Shown piece after piece: positions 37,589-45,972 of a stretch of DNA of 60,705 nt. Within the stretch, counting starts at the first letter, position 1. Every line of letters begins with the position of its first letter. The notes under the pieces were generated by a model, which searched no databases, had not been told where the DNA came from, and saw only the letters and a program-made list of their open reading frames with translations. Made by a program: the position numbers and the translations under genes. The DNA lies in assembly GCA_944387625.1 (NCBI GenBank), contig CALXFQ010000002.1, positions 1 through 60,705 of the forward strand, given 5' to 3'. Source of the stretch: an uncultured Oscillospiraceae bacterium. GTDB taxonomy: Bacteria; Bacillota; Clostridia; Oscillospirales; Oscillospiraceae.

Positions 37589-38342
37589 TGTTTTAGCGTT
37601 TTTGGATACCATCGCCCCCACCGATCTGAAGATGGACTGGGACAATGTGGGCCTGCTGTGCGGCCGCCGGGAGGCCCAGATCCACAAGATCCTGGTGGCC
37701 CTGGACCCCTTTGAGGACGTGTGCCGGGAGGCGGCCCAGGTGGGGGCGGACCTGATCGTCACCCACCATCCCCTGATCTTCTCCCCTTTGAAAGCCGTCA
37801 CCGCCGACGATGCCGTTGGCCGGTCGATCCTGTTCCTGGCGGCCAGGGGCATCAGCGCCGTCAACGCCCACACCAATCTGGACCGGGCGCCTGGCGGCGT
37901 CAACGACCGGCTGGCCCAGGCGCTGGGGCTGGAGGATGTCCAGACCCTGGACCCGGCGGGCGCGGCGCTGATCCGCACCGGCAAAGTCTATCCCCAGCCT
38001 CTGGACACCTTCCTGGCCACGGTAAAGGACAAGCTTGGCTGTAAGGGCCTTCGGTTCGCCGACGGCAGCCGGCCGGTCCACCAGGTGGCGGTAGGCGGCG
38101 GGGCCTGCGCCTCGGCCCTGGCGGAAGTGGCGGCGGCCGGGTGCGACACCTTCGTCACCGCCGATGTCAAATACAACCAGTTCCAGGATGCCCGGGATCT
38201 GCATTTGAACCTGATCGATGCCGGTCACTTCCCTACGGAAGCGCCGATCGTGGCGGTACTGGCGCAGAAGCTGGCCGAGGCCTTCCCCTCCGTGGCGGTG
38301 CAGGCCTCCCAGACCAACCGGGACTGTATCCATTTCTTCTGA
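37572..38342 (+). CDS. Nif3-like dinuclear metal-centre protein (YqfO family)
   Basis: 256 aa, the short form without the inserted PII-like domain. Metal ligands appear in VTHHPLIF (His-His), NAHTNLDRAPGGVND and the C-terminal DAGHFPTEA. Its biochemical role is not settled in the family. Translation is coupled to trmK. Confidence 0.9.
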   Translation: MAKVCDVLAFLDTIAPTDLKMDWDNVGLLCGRREAQIHKILVALDPFEDVCREAAQVGADLIVTHHPLIFSPLKAVTADDAVGRSILFLAARGISAVNAHTNLDRAPGGVNDRLAQALGLEDVQTLDPAGAALIRTGKVYPQPLDTFLATVKDKLGCKGLRFADGSRPVHQVAVGGGACASALAEVAAAGCDTFVTADVKYNQFQDARDLHLNLIDAGHFPTEAPIVAVLAQKLAEAFPSVAVQASQTNRDCIHFF

Positions 38343-38357
38343 ATTTACAGAAATATA

Positions 38358-38386
38358 TTGATTTTTTCCCCATGTGATGCTAGAAT
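38358..38386 (+). promoter_or_regulatory. Promoter of yebC
   Basis: TTGATT (38358-38363), 17-nt spacer, TAGAAT (38381-38386), about 40 nt upstream of the start codon. Confidence 0.65.
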
Positions 38387-38426
38387 AAGTCGGATATATT
38401 TTTAGAACAACGAAGGGAAGATACTT

Positions 38427-39164
38427 ATGTCCGGACATTCCAAATGGCATAACATCCAAAAGACCAAGGGCGCTCAGGATGCCAAGCGGGCAGCGGCCTT
38501 CACCAAGATCTCCAAGGAGCTGATCGTGGCGGTGAAGGAGGGCGGCGGGATCACCGACCCTGCCAACAACTCCCGCCTGGCCACGGTGATCACCAAGGCC
38601 AAGGCCGCCAATATGCCCAACGACAACATCAAGCGCTGCCTGGAAAAGGCCGCCGGTGCCGGCGGCGGGGACAACTATGAGACCATCACCTACGAAGGAT
38701 ACGGTCCCGGCGGCGTGGCGGTGATCGTGGAAACGATGACCGACAATCGGAACCGAACCGCCGGCTCCATGCGCCACCACTTTGACAAGTACGGCGGCAA
38801 TCTGGGCGCTTCCGGCTGCGTCAGCTGGTCCTTCGACAAGAAGGGCGTGCTGGTGATCGATAACGAGGACGGCGACTACGAAGAAGACACGGTAATGATG
38901 GACGCCATGGACTGCGGTGCCGACGACTTCGAAGCCGAAGAGGACTGCTTCACCATCTACACCGCCCCGGACGATTTCAACGCCGTGGCCGAGGGCCTTA
39001 CCGCCAAGGGCTATGCCTTTGCCTCCGCCCAGATCGAGATGGTCCCCCAGAACTATCAGAAGCTGGAAAGCGAAGAGCAGATCAAGCTCATGGAGAAACT
39101 GATCGACGTGATGGAAGACGACGACGACGTGCAGAACGTCTGGCACAACTGGGATCAGGAATAA
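38427..39164 (+). CDS. yebC: YebC/PmpR family protein
   Basis: 245 aa. The opening SGHSKWHNIQKTKGAQDAKR is near invariant in the family. Once described as a transcription regulator, YebC-type proteins are now linked to relief of ribosome stalling, including at proline runs. Acidic C-terminal region (EDDDDVQNVWHNWDQE). Single-gene unit ending at two hairpins. Confidence 0.95.
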   Translation: MSGHSKWHNIQKTKGAQDAKRAAAFTKISKELIVAVKEGGGITDPANNSRLATVITKAKAANMPNDNIKRCLEKAAGAGGGDNYETITYEGYGPGGVAVIVETMTDNRNRTAGSMRHHFDKYGGNLGASGCVSWSFDKKGVLVIDNEDGDYEEDTVMMDAMDCGADDFEAEEDCFTIYTAPDDFNAVAEGLTAKGYAFASAQIEMVPQNYQKLESEEQIKLMEKLIDVMEDDDDVQNVWHNWDQE

Positions 39165-39173
39165 ACCATTCAA

Positions 39174-39246
39174 GCCCCCATCCGTACCCGGATGGGGGCG
39201 AAGTGCATAAAACGGCACACAGCTGCCTGCTGTGTGCCGTTATTTT
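39174..39246. terminator. Two hairpins between yebC and the convergent lipoprotein gene
   Basis: First GCCCCCATCCG/CGGATGGGGGC (39174-39199, no T run). Second AACGGCACACAGC/GCTGTGTGCCGTT (39211-39241) followed by ATTTTGG on the plus strand and by ATGCACTT-type sequence on the minus strand. Confidence 0.75.
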
Positions 39247-39261
39247 GGGGCTTAAAAGATC

Positions 39262-40776
39262 TTAGAAGCCGTAGTCGTCACCATAGTAGTCTTCGTAGGC
39301 GTCGCCTTCCATGCCTCCCAGCTGGGCAAAGATCGCCAGAAACTGCTGAAGCTCCTCCTCGTCCATGGTCAGCACATTTTCATACGACGGCACCTGAGGC
39401 AGTTCGCTGGCGCTCACGGCCTCCAGGCACACCCGTACATCCACCACCATCTCCTGACCGTCAACGCACACCCGCTCCAGCCAAAGGTCAAAGACCTGCC
39501 CGGTGCTCTCCAGCGTGCCTTGGATCTCCAGGGAGCCGCCATCCGCCTGGATGTCCAGGTCGAACGCATGGGAGTCGTTGTCATAGCTCACCTCGGCGGT
39601 GAACGGCTCGTAAGTATCATCGCCCTTGGAGATCTGGGTGGTCAGCGTATACACATCCTGACTGCCGCTGGTCTGCTTTTCCGCGACTACATCCACCCGC
39701 ACTCCTTCATAGTCCCCTGCGGAGACCATGGAAAGGGTGTACTTGCCGCTGTTGATGGGATCGGAGCCCAGGATCAGATCCATGGACACGTTGCCTTCCT
39801 CATCGTCAACGATGCCGTAGAGGTCCACATCCACGCTCATCACATACTCGGTCTCAGGATCGATGTTCGCCTTCAACTCCAGGGTCAGATCCACGCCCTC
39901 AAAGGCCTCGGCGATCTCCTGGCGCATATCCGCGAACTCGGTGCGAAGCTCCTCTTCAAGATCTCCGATCTCGGTGGTATCCATGGCCGCGGCGGCGATC
40001 ATCTGCTCGGACAGATCCAGAGCGATCTCCTCCAGCTCGTCGATCAGCGCCAGAACGATCTTCTCCATGTCCTCATGGGTAGCGGTGACGGTGATGGTCC
40101 GGGCGTCCACTTCCTCATCGTAGATCGTGACCTTGCCGGTGGCATCGCTCACCTGCACATCCGCGGCGGCGTTCTCCAGGGCCTCCTGGATGCCGCCCAG
40201 GTAGTCCAGGCTCACCACGGCAGACTCCATCAGGCTCCCGATATCCATGCCGCTCTGGTCCAGGAACTCCTGGTAGGTGATGCCCATCAGCGCCCAGATG
40301 GCGGAGTTTTCCAGATCCTCCTCCAGGGTGTCCAGATCCACACCATAGGCCTGTTCTCCCAGAATGGCCGGGATCGCGATGGCCAGGGCCTCGTCCGTAA
40401 CGAACATCTGGGCGTCCAGGATCTGCCCTTCGCCCATGTTCATCTCCAGGAAGCTGGAAAGATAGGACTTATCCAGGCTGATATAGGTCACGCTCTCCAA
40501 CTGACCGCCGGCGTTGATGGTGAGTTTCCCGGCGGACAGCGCCTCTTCTACCAGGTCCACTATCTCCCAGGCCCCGGTCATCTCCGACAGGGTCTTTTCT
40601 ACGGAGTAGGAGAACTGCTCCTTGGGGGAGCGGACGGAGGGCTTGTCGCCATTGTCGCCCTTATCGTCGTCATCGCCGTCGTTCCCGTCCTGTCCGCCGG
40701 CACAGCCGGCCAGGGCCAGCGCCAAGCACAGCATCACAGCCAACAGCCTGAGGATCGCTCGCTTTGTCATCTTCAT
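39262..40776 (-). CDS. Lipoprotein of unknown function
   Basis: 504 aa. Signal peptide with lipobox LAGC (Cys24), then a very acidic linker rich in Asp and Gly (about 27-45). The rest is a large extracellular domain of alternating strands with no motif I recognise; it has few cysteines and no catalytic signature. The overall look (long beta-rich, helix EEALENAAADVQVS) resembles clostridial surface lipoproteins. GGAGG lies 8 nt before the ATG. Codirectional with, and just downstream of, the PdaA-like gene, but it has its own possible promoter. Confidence 0.85.
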   Translation of the reverse strand: MKMTKRAILRLLAVMLCLALALAGCAGGQDGNDGDDDDKGDNGDKPSVRSPKEQFSYSVEKTLSEMTGAWEIVDLVEEALSAGKLTINAGGQLESVTYISLDKSYLSSFLEMNMGEGQILDAQMFVTDEALAIAIPAILGEQAYGVDLDTLEEDLENSAIWALMGITYQEFLDQSGMDIGSLMESAVVSLDYLGGIQEALENAAADVQVSDATGKVTIYDEEVDARTITVTATHEDMEKIVLALIDELEEIALDLSEQMIAAAAMDTTEIGDLEEELRTEFADMRQEIAEAFEGVDLTLELKANIDPETEYVMSVDVDLYGIVDDEEGNVSMDLILGSDPINSGKYTLSMVSAGDYEGVRVDVVAEKQTSGSQDVYTLTTQISKGDDTYEPFTAEVSYDNDSHAFDLDIQADGGSLEIQGTLESTGQVFDLWLERVCVDGQEMVVDVRVCLEAVSASELPQVPSYENVLTMDEEELQQFLAIFAQLGGMEGDAYEDYYGDDYGF

Positions 40777-40793
40777 GGTCTTTCCTCCTTAAT

Positions 40794-40823
40794 AATATAA
40801 TGGTTTGATGGATCTTCGTCCAA
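40794..40823 (-). promoter_or_regulatory. Possible promoter of the lipoprotein gene
   Basis: TTGGAC (40818-40823), 18-nt spacer, TATATT (40794-40799). The leader would be short, about 10-15 nt, so support is moderate. Confidence 0.4.
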
Positions 40824-40829
40824 TAAACC

Positions 40830-41816
40830 TTACATCAACGCAAAGGTCAGCCCCCGCTCCCGGATCTGGTCGATCACATCCCCCAACACCGCGGTATTGG
40901 TGGCGGACACGGCGTGGAGCAGGCAGATCTCCCCGCTGTGGGCGGTGGATACGATCTTCTCCAGGGCAGTATCCGGATCGGGCTGGGCGTTCACATCATA
41001 ATCTTTATATGCAAAGCTCCACAGAACGCTCTTGTAACCCAGGTCCTGCAGCACCGCCAGGGACTGCTGGGAGAATTCTCCCATAGGCGGCCGGAACAGG
41101 TCCATCTCATAGTTGAAGTTTTCCAGCATATAGTTATGCAGGTCCATGACCTCGGAGATCATCTCGTCGATGGACAAGGTGGGCATGGACTTGTGGCGCA
41201 CCGAGTGGTTGCCTACCACATGGCCCTCGTCGATCATCCGCTGGACCAGCTCCGGCTCTTCCTTCACATACTGCATGGTGACGAAGAACACCGCTTTCAC
41301 GTTCTTCTCCTTCAGCACATCCAGGATCTGGGGTGTGTAGCCGTTCTCGTAGCCCTCGTCAAAGGTCAGGTAGAAGTTCCCGTCGTCGGGATATATGTAA
41401 TAGGCCTCGTACTGGCCGTACTGCTCCTGGGCTCTCGTGGCGTCCACCGGGCGGCCTTTGTCATCGGTGTAGGGGCCAAGGCCCCAGCCGTTCTTTGTGG
41501 TATCCATCGCCTCCAGCTCCGCCCGGGTGTAGCCGGTTGCGGGCTGGCTGGGTTCGGTAGGCGGATCGGTCTGCTGGGAGCCGGTGGTATCGCCGGTCTG
41601 CTCGCTTTGACTGGGGCCGCTGGGATCGGTCACATCCACAGGATCGGTGGGCATGGGTTTGGTCTGGTCAGGACTGGTAGACTCCCCGGTGGACTCTTCG
41701 GGCTGCTGGACCGGCGGCCAGGTGACCTCGATCTTCAAAATAGGAGCCTCTGGATTGCAGGCAGCCAGGGACCACATCAGGCAAAGCACCAACACCAGGG
41801 CAAGGGTCTTTTTCAT
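40830..41816 (-). CDS. Polysaccharide deacetylase lipoprotein, PdaA-like
   Basis: 328 aa. Lipobox LAAC (Cys20), then a Pro/Thr/Ser/Gln-rich linker of about 70 residues that should span the wall. NodB-homology domain with TFDEGYENG (catalytic Asp and metal Asp region), GNHSVRHKSMP (metal histidines) and FRPPMGEFS. The order and spacing match PdaA, which deacetylates N-acetylmuramic acid on the way to muramic-delta-lactam in spore cortex. Lipidation and the linker are unlike Bacillus PdaA. Confidence 0.9.
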   Translation of the reverse strand: MKKTLALVLVLCLMWSLAACNPEAPILKIEVTWPPVQQPEESTGESTSPDQTKPMPTDPVDVTDPSGPSQSEQTGDTTGSQQTDPPTEPSQPATGYTRAELEAMDTTKNGWGLGPYTDDKGRPVDATRAQEQYGQYEAYYIYPDDGNFYLTFDEGYENGYTPQILDVLKEKNVKAVFFVTMQYVKEEPELVQRMIDEGHVVGNHSVRHKSMPTLSIDEMISEVMDLHNYMLENFNYEMDLFRPPMGEFSQQSLAVLQDLGYKSVLWSFAYKDYDVNAQPDPDTALEKIVSTAHSGEICLLHAVSATNTAVLGDVIDQIRERGLTFALM

Positions 41817-41832
41817 GGATACTCCTCTCTAT

Positions 41833-42252
41833 TCAGGCAGGGAACAAATTGGTCACATAGATCAGCACCGGCAGCACCAGGGAAAACAAACTGATCAGCC
41901 AGGGGAAGGTGACTTTCTTGGACATCAGCATCAGCAAAACGCAAAGCGCCGTCACCGCCAGGGGGGCGATCACCGCCAGGTTCCGAGGCACCAGCATCAG
42001 GAAGCTGCCGTCGGTCTGGATCCAAATGCCCACGGTCTTGGGCAGCCGTGCCGTATTCAGCAGCGCCAGATAGATGGCCGCCACCGCCACCGGGATGGAC
42101 AGCAGCGCCGCCCGCATCCGATACAGATAAGAGCCAATGGTCTTCAATACTTCGCCCACCTGGCCCAGGATACGGCCGGCGGACTGGAGCGCAGGCCGTG
42201 CCTTCTCGCAAAACCTGGTCCATTTTTCCTCGATCACAGAAAAAACGTTCAT
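41833..42252 (-). CDS. Small membrane protein of unknown function
   Basis: 139 aa. An amphipathic N-terminal region (1-45), then three hydrophobic segments (about 48-68, 88-110 and 116-137). Not recognised. GGAGG lies 6 nt before the ATG, and a good promoter lies upstream. Only 16 nt separate it from the PdaA-like gene, so the two are probably cotranscribed. Confidence 0.75.
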   Translation of the reverse strand: MNVFSVIEEKWTRFCEKARPALQSAGRILGQVGEVLKTIGSYLYRMRAALLSIPVAVAAIYLALLNTARLPKTVGIWIQTDGSFLMLVPRNLAVIAPLAVTALCVLLMLMSKKVTFPWLISLFSLVLPVLIYVTNLFPA

Positions 42253-42279
42253 TCACAGCCTCCGTTCTCACTTTTCAAC

Positions 42280-42308
42280 ATCATATCACAGCCGCTGTCA
42301 GAATTCAA
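42280..42308 (-). promoter_or_regulatory. Promoter of the membrane protein-PdaA unit
   Basis: TTGAAT (42303-42308), 17-nt spacer, TATGAT (42280-42285), about 28 nt before the start codon at 42252. Confidence 0.65.
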
Positions 42309-42405
42309 GATGGAAAGATCGTATCACCCGTCCGTTATCTGTCCAGTTTATTGGACCGCCCCGCTTGTATACTATTGCCATAACAACACAAAGGAGGACT
42401 TGGAC

Positions 42406-42573
42406 ATGAAAACAGCCATCATTTCCCGCAAGAACGCCCGAAATCATCCCATCCCCCGCTACCCCGGCGCCGCCGACCGCCGCTACTTCCTTCGGAAGCT
42501 CCTGGACGGCGCGTTGGCTGTAGCCACCGGGGTGGGCGCCTTCGTGGCCTTCGCCTTCCTGTTCCTGCAGTAA
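42406..42573 (+). CDS. 55-residue membrane protein of unknown function
   Basis: Basic N-terminal half (ISRKNARNHPIPRYPGAADRRYFLRK) kept short here, then one hydrophobic helix (LAVATGVGAFVAFAFLFLQ) ending the protein. AAAGGAGG lies 8 nt before ATG 42406, an ideal ribosome-binding site, and a TACTAT -10-like box sits at about 42371. The longer frame that contains it upstream is noise. Monotopic, basic side probably cytoplasmic. Confidence 0.7.
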   Translation: MKTAIISRKNARNHPIPRYPGAADRRYFLRKLLDGALAVATGVGAFVAFAFLFLQ

Positions 42574-42577
42574 GGAC

Positions 42578-43057
42578 TTAAAGATCTGCCTGTCGGATGA
42601 TCCGGCAGGCGCAGATCGTTCCGTTCTCGATCCAGAGCATGGCCCCGGAAGCGCCATAGCCGCAGCTGCCGGGATTGACCACCCACAGCGCTCCGTCTTT
42701 TCTGCACAGGGCCTGGTGGGTATGGCCGAAGAGCACCGCCTGGACGCCGGAGCGCCGGGCGTCGGCGATGAGGGGCTGGAGGGTGGACTTGACCATGTGC
42801 CGGTGGCCGTGGGTCATCATGATCTTCACCCCGCCGATGATCTCCACCAGCACCTCCGGGGCATCCACCGGGGCGCGGTAGCGGTCACAGTTGCCTGGGA
42901 CCTGATAAAAGCGCACGTTGGGAAATTCCGCCGCCATGGCGGCGCCGTCGTCAAAATAGTCCCCCAGATGCACCGCCACGTCCGGCTGCAGCCGCTGGAG
43001 CAGCTGGCGCATCGGGCTCAGGGCGCTGTGGGAGTCGGATAACACTAAGATCTTCAT
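42578..43057 (-). CDS. YfcE/MJ0936-type metallophosphoesterase
   Basis: 159 aa. Calcineurin-like metal motifs: LVLSDSHS, HLGDYFDD, VPGNCD, MTHGH and LFGHTHQ, in order. A small single-domain phosphodiesterase; cyclic-nucleotide or phosphoester substrates are possible and not inferable from sequence. The start is an ATG with GGTGAA upstream. Confidence 0.9.
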   Translation of the reverse strand: MKILVLSDSHSALSPMRQLLQRLQPDVAVHLGDYFDDGAAMAAEFPNVRFYQVPGNCDRYRAPVDAPEVLVEIIGGVKIMMTHGHRHMVKSTLQPLIADARRSGVQAVLFGHTHQALCRKDGALWVVNPGSCGYGASGAMLWIENGTICACRIIRQADL

Positions 43058-43135
43058 GGTTCACCTTCCGCTTCTGATCGCATATCATGGTATCGTATCA
43101 TCATTATATCAAACTTGGGAACAGGAGGCAATGGA

Positions 43136-43366
43136 ATGCGTAAAAATTCCGACGAGATATCCGCCGCCTTACGTCTGGCCCAAAGCCCGGAGGGGCAGCG
43201 TCTGCTGTCCGCCTTAAAGGCAGAAAACGGTGAAGCCCTGGATCTGGCCATGGCCCAGGCCGCCGCCGGTGATACGGCAGCGGCGCAAAAGACCCTGTCC
43301 GCCCTGCTCCGTTCGCCGGAGCTTCAGGCCATGATCCAGGACCTGGGGAGGCAGAGCCATGGATGA
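43136..43366 (+). CDS. Small helical protein of unknown function, first of three overlapping genes
   Basis: 76 aa, soluble, helical, Ala/Leu-rich (EGQRLLSALKAENGEALDLA). AGGAGG lies 7 nt before ATG 43136; a second ATG at 43131 is in another frame. It overlaps the next gene by 8 nt. No domain recognised. Confidence 0.75.
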   Translation: MRKNSDEISAALRLAQSPEGQRLLSALKAENGEALDLAMAQAAAGDTAAAQKTLSALLRSPELQAMIQDLGRQSHG

Positions 43367-43700
43367 CCTTTCCCAGAAGCTCAGCGCCATGCTCTCGGAC
43401 CCCCAGACCATGGAAAAGGTGATGGCCATGGCCCAGTCCCTGGGCAATCAGGCACCGGCCCCGGCCAGTCCGCCGAAAAACGATCCGCCCCCGGATATCG
43501 ATCTGGGGATGCTGCAAAAGATCTCGGGCCTTGCCCGGCAAAGCACCATCGACAACGACCAGCGGCAGCTCCTCCGGGCCTTAGGCCCATACCTTAGCCG
43601 GGAGCGGATCGGCAAGCTGGAGAGGGCCATGCGGGCGGCCAAAATGGCCCGGATGGCCTCCGGCTTCCTCAATGCCGGAGGATCCTTTCAAGGCAGGTGA
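43359..43700 (+). CDS. Small helical protein of unknown function, second of three
   Basis: 113 aa. Helical N-terminus (LSQKLSAMLSDPQTMEKVMAM), a Pro/Ala linker (NQAPAPASPPKNDPPPDID) and a second helical part with basic residues (SRERIGKLERAMRAAKMARM). The first gene has a similar S.A...A.S pattern, so the two may be paralogues. Overlaps both neighbours by a few bases or abuts them. Function not recognised. Confidence 0.75.
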   Translation: MDDLSQKLSAMLSDPQTMEKVMAMAQSLGNQAPAPASPPKNDPPPDIDLGMLQKISGLARQSTIDNDQRQLLRALGPYLSRERIGKLERAMRAAKMARMASGFLNAGGSFQGR

Positions 43701-43705
43701 GATCT

Positions 43706-44089
43706 GTGTATAACCGTTACATCCCCCAGCCCGACGGCTCCTTCCGCCGGGACCGGCGGCCGGACGGCCGGCCCCTGGAGCCGCCCAGGCAGGAGAACCG
43801 GCCTTCCCAGCCATCGTCGCCTCAGTCCTGTCCAGATCCGCCCAGGCAGGACCGGTCCGGCCAGGCCCAGTCCCGCCGGAACTGCCAAAACAGCCGCACT
43901 CGTCAGTCCCCCCAGCGTCCGGCCCCGCCTGCCGACCACAGCGTAGGCGGCTTTCTCCAGCGGCTGCTGCCCAGGGACTTCGACACCGGGGACCTGATGA
44001 TCGTACTGCTTCTGCTGCTCATGGCCGGTGACTGCCAGGAGGAGCAAAACAACGCCCTGCTGACGCTGGCCCTGTATTATTTCATGTGA
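43706..44089 (+). CDS. Proline/arginine-rich small protein with hydrophobic C-terminus, third of three
   Basis: 127 aa. It begins MYNRYIPQPDGSFRR, a start I recall from uncharacterised clostridial proteins. The middle is a disordered Pro/Arg/Gln/Ser tract; the end is FDTGDLMIVLLLLLMAGDCQ then LLTLALYYFM, a hairpin-like pair of hydrophobic stretches around an acidic turn. GTG start at 43706 with AGGTG 6 nt upstream. The function is unknown. Confidence 0.7.
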   Translation: MYNRYIPQPDGSFRRDRRPDGRPLEPPRQENRPSQPSSPQSCPDPPRQDRSGQAQSRRNCQNSRTRQSPQRPAPPADHSVGGFLQRLLPRDFDTGDLMIVLLLLLMAGDCQEEQNNALLTLALYYFM

Positions 44090-44098
44090 CCCTTCTTC

Positions 44099-44127
44099 TT
44101 GACAACGGTCCCGCCCTTCGGTATGAT
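44099..44127 (+). promoter_or_regulatory. Promoter of the CHAP-like gene
   Basis: Perfect TTGACA (44099-44104), 17-nt spacer, TATGAT (44122-44127). Confidence 0.8.
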
Positions 44128-44158
44128 GGACCCATCTTAAAAAGCGAGATGGTACGCC

Positions 44159-44785
44159 TTGAAGAAGAAGAAAAAGCTCCTTTTGATCGTGGCGGTCTGC
44201 CTGGCGGTGGTGGCGCTGGTGGTGCTGTCCGTCGCCCTTTATGCCCGGCTGGCCTCCTATGGCTTCGCCCGGGATGTTTCGGACCGGGAAGAACAGCTGC
44301 GCCTGCAGGTGGTATCCACCGCCGAAAAGTATCTGGGCTGCAACGAGGAAGACGGCAGCCATCGTCCGATCGTGGACCGATACAACAGCCACGAGCCTTT
44401 GGCCCAGGGCTATACCGTCACCTACACCGACAGTTGGTGCGCCACCTTCGTCAGCAGCGTGGCGATCGAGGCGGGGCTGACGGATATCATCCCCACGGAA
44501 TGTGGCTGTCAGCGGCAGATCGGACTGTTCCAGGACCTGGGCCGTTGGGTGGAGGAGGACGGCTATGTGCCTCTGCCTGGGGACATCGTCTACTACACCA
44601 TGAAAGACGCCCCTCTGACAGGGGACAACACCGGCTGGTCCGACCATGTAGGGATCGTGGTGGGGACCAACGGCCCGTTTTTGAAGGTGATCGAAGGAAA
44701 CCACGATGACCAGGTGGACTATCAGTATATCTGGATCGGCCACCCCTCGATCCGGGGCTACGGTGTGCCGGACTATCCCCAGTAA
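44159..44785 (+). CDS. Membrane-anchored CHAP/NlpC-P60-like cysteine peptidase
   Basis: 208 aa. Basic start (KKKKK), one membrane helix (about 8-28), then an extracellular domain with the Cys of DSWCATFVSSVAIEAGL and the His of WSDHVGIVVGTNG, as in CHAP amidases that cut peptidoglycan peptides. YLGCNEEDGSHRPIVDRYN precedes the cysteine. TTG start at 44159 with only a weak ribosome-binding site (GAGATGG). Confidence 0.78.
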   Translation: MKKKKKLLLIVAVCLAVVALVVLSVALYARLASYGFARDVSDREEQLRLQVVSTAEKYLGCNEEDGSHRPIVDRYNSHEPLAQGYTVTYTDSWCATFVSSVAIEAGLTDIIPTECGCQRQIGLFQDLGRWVEEDGYVPLPGDIVYYTMKDAPLTGDNTGWSDHVGIVVGTNGPFLKVIEGNHDDQVDYQYIWIGHPSIRGYGVPDYPQ

Positions 44786-44825
44786 AAATGCTTCCCAAGG
44801 CTGAGCCTTGGGAAGCATTTTTTTG
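44785..44825. terminator. Bidirectional terminator between CHAP-like gene and trpS
   Basis: 17-bp stem AAAATGCTTCCCAAGGC/GCCTTGGGAAGCATTTT with a TGA loop and T runs on both sides. Confidence 0.9.
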
Positions 44826-44828
44826 ATG

Positions 44829-45842
44829 TCATTTGGCTACGAAGCCCACCTTCTTGTAGACCTTCCGCAGGGTCTTCTCCGCCACATAGGCGGCCTTTTG
44901 CGCGCCGTCCCGATAGACGCTCTCCAAATAGGCTTTGTCCTTCATCAGCCGGGCGGCCTCCTCCCGGATCGGCCGCAAATGCTCCACCACCGCTTCGCCT
45001 ACCACAGGCTTGAATTTGCCGTAGCCACAGCCGGCAAACTCGTCCTGGATCTGGTCGTAGGTCTTGCCGGTGACGGCGGCATAGATCGTCATCAGGTTGG
45101 CAACTCCGGGCTTGTTCTCCTTATCGTAGCGGACGCAGTTTTCCGTATCCGAGTCGGTGACCGCCCGCTTGAACTGCTTCATGATCACCTCCGGCGGGTC
45201 CATCAGCAGTACCCGGCCGCTGTCCTCGTTCTCGGACTTGGACATTTTGGCGGTGGGATCGGTCAGGCTCATGATCCTGGCCCCCACCTTAGGCACATAA
45301 GGCTCCGGGATCTTGAACACTTCCCCATAAACGTTGTTGAAGCGGCGGGCGATCACATGGGTCAGCTCCACGTGCTGCTTCTGGTCCTCCCCCACCGGCA
45401 CCAGGTCCGGCTGATACAGCAAAATATCCGCCGCCATCAGGCTGGGATAGGTGAACAGGCCCGCGTTGATATTGTCCGCGTTCTTGGCGGACTTGTCCTT
45501 GAACTGGGTCATCCGGCTCAGCTCGCCGAACATGGCGTAGCAGTCCAGCACCCAGCCCAGCTCCGCGTGCTGGTGGACATGGCTCTGGATGAACAGGGTG
45601 TTCTTCTGGGGGTCCAGGCCGCAGGCGATGTACTGGGCCAACTGTTCCAGGGTCCGCCGCCGGAGGGCCGCCGGGTCCTGCCGCACGGTGATCGCGTGAA
45701 GGTCCGCCATAAAATAGAAGCAGTCAAACTCCTCCGCACGCTCTGCCCAGTTCTTCACCGCCCCCAGGTACGAGCCAAGGGTCAGGTCCCCGGAGGGCTT
45801 GATGCCCGAGAGCATCCTCTTCTTTGCAACGATCTCATCCAT
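44829..45842 (-). CDS. trpS: Tryptophanyl-tRNA synthetase
   Basis: 337 aa class I synthetase. HIGH-equivalent in KPSGDLTLGSYLG, tryptophan-pocket residues in YFMADLHAIT, and KMSKS present. AGAGGG lies 6 nt before ATG 45842; a GTG at 45860 would overlap that region. No T-box leader is visible, so it is not regulated that way. Single-gene unit. Confidence 0.95.
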   Translation of the reverse strand: MDEIVAKKRMLSGIKPSGDLTLGSYLGAVKNWAERAEEFDCFYFMADLHAITVRQDPAALRRRTLEQLAQYIACGLDPQKNTLFIQSHVHQHAELGWVLDCYAMFGELSRMTQFKDKSAKNADNINAGLFTYPSLMAADILLYQPDLVPVGEDQKQHVELTHVIARRFNNVYGEVFKIPEPYVPKVGARIMSLTDPTAKMSKSENEDSGRVLLMDPPEVIMKQFKRAVTDSDTENCVRYDKENKPGVANLMTIYAAVTGKTYDQIQDEFAGCGYGKFKPVVGEAVVEHLRPIREEAARLMKDKAYLESVYRDGAQKAAYVAEKTLRKVYKKVGFVAK

Positions 45843-45874
45843 ATGGATCCCTCTTTTCACATTTCGTCTGATCG

Positions 45875-45903
45875 ATTATACCATACCCCTATAAAAAGCG
45901 CAA
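45875..45903 (-). promoter_or_regulatory. Promoter of trpS
   Basis: TTGCGC (45898-45903), 17-nt spacer, TATAAT (45875-45880) with upstream TGG. Confidence 0.65.
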
Positions 45904-45910
45904 TGAAAAA

Positions 45911-45939
45911 TTGACTTTGTTTCCGGCAAATGGTATAGT
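45911..45939 (+). promoter_or_regulatory. Promoter of gltX
   Basis: TTGACT (45911-45916), 17-nt spacer, TATAGT (45934-45939), back to back with the trpS promoter. Confidence 0.75.
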
Positions 45940-45972
45940 ATCAGAAGAATTTCAAAACACCGAGGTATTGCA

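Noticed and set aside
44829..45910. T-box leader before trpS or gltX
   Set aside because: The intergenic space is too short and holds only two back-to-back promoters; no T-box sequence is present.
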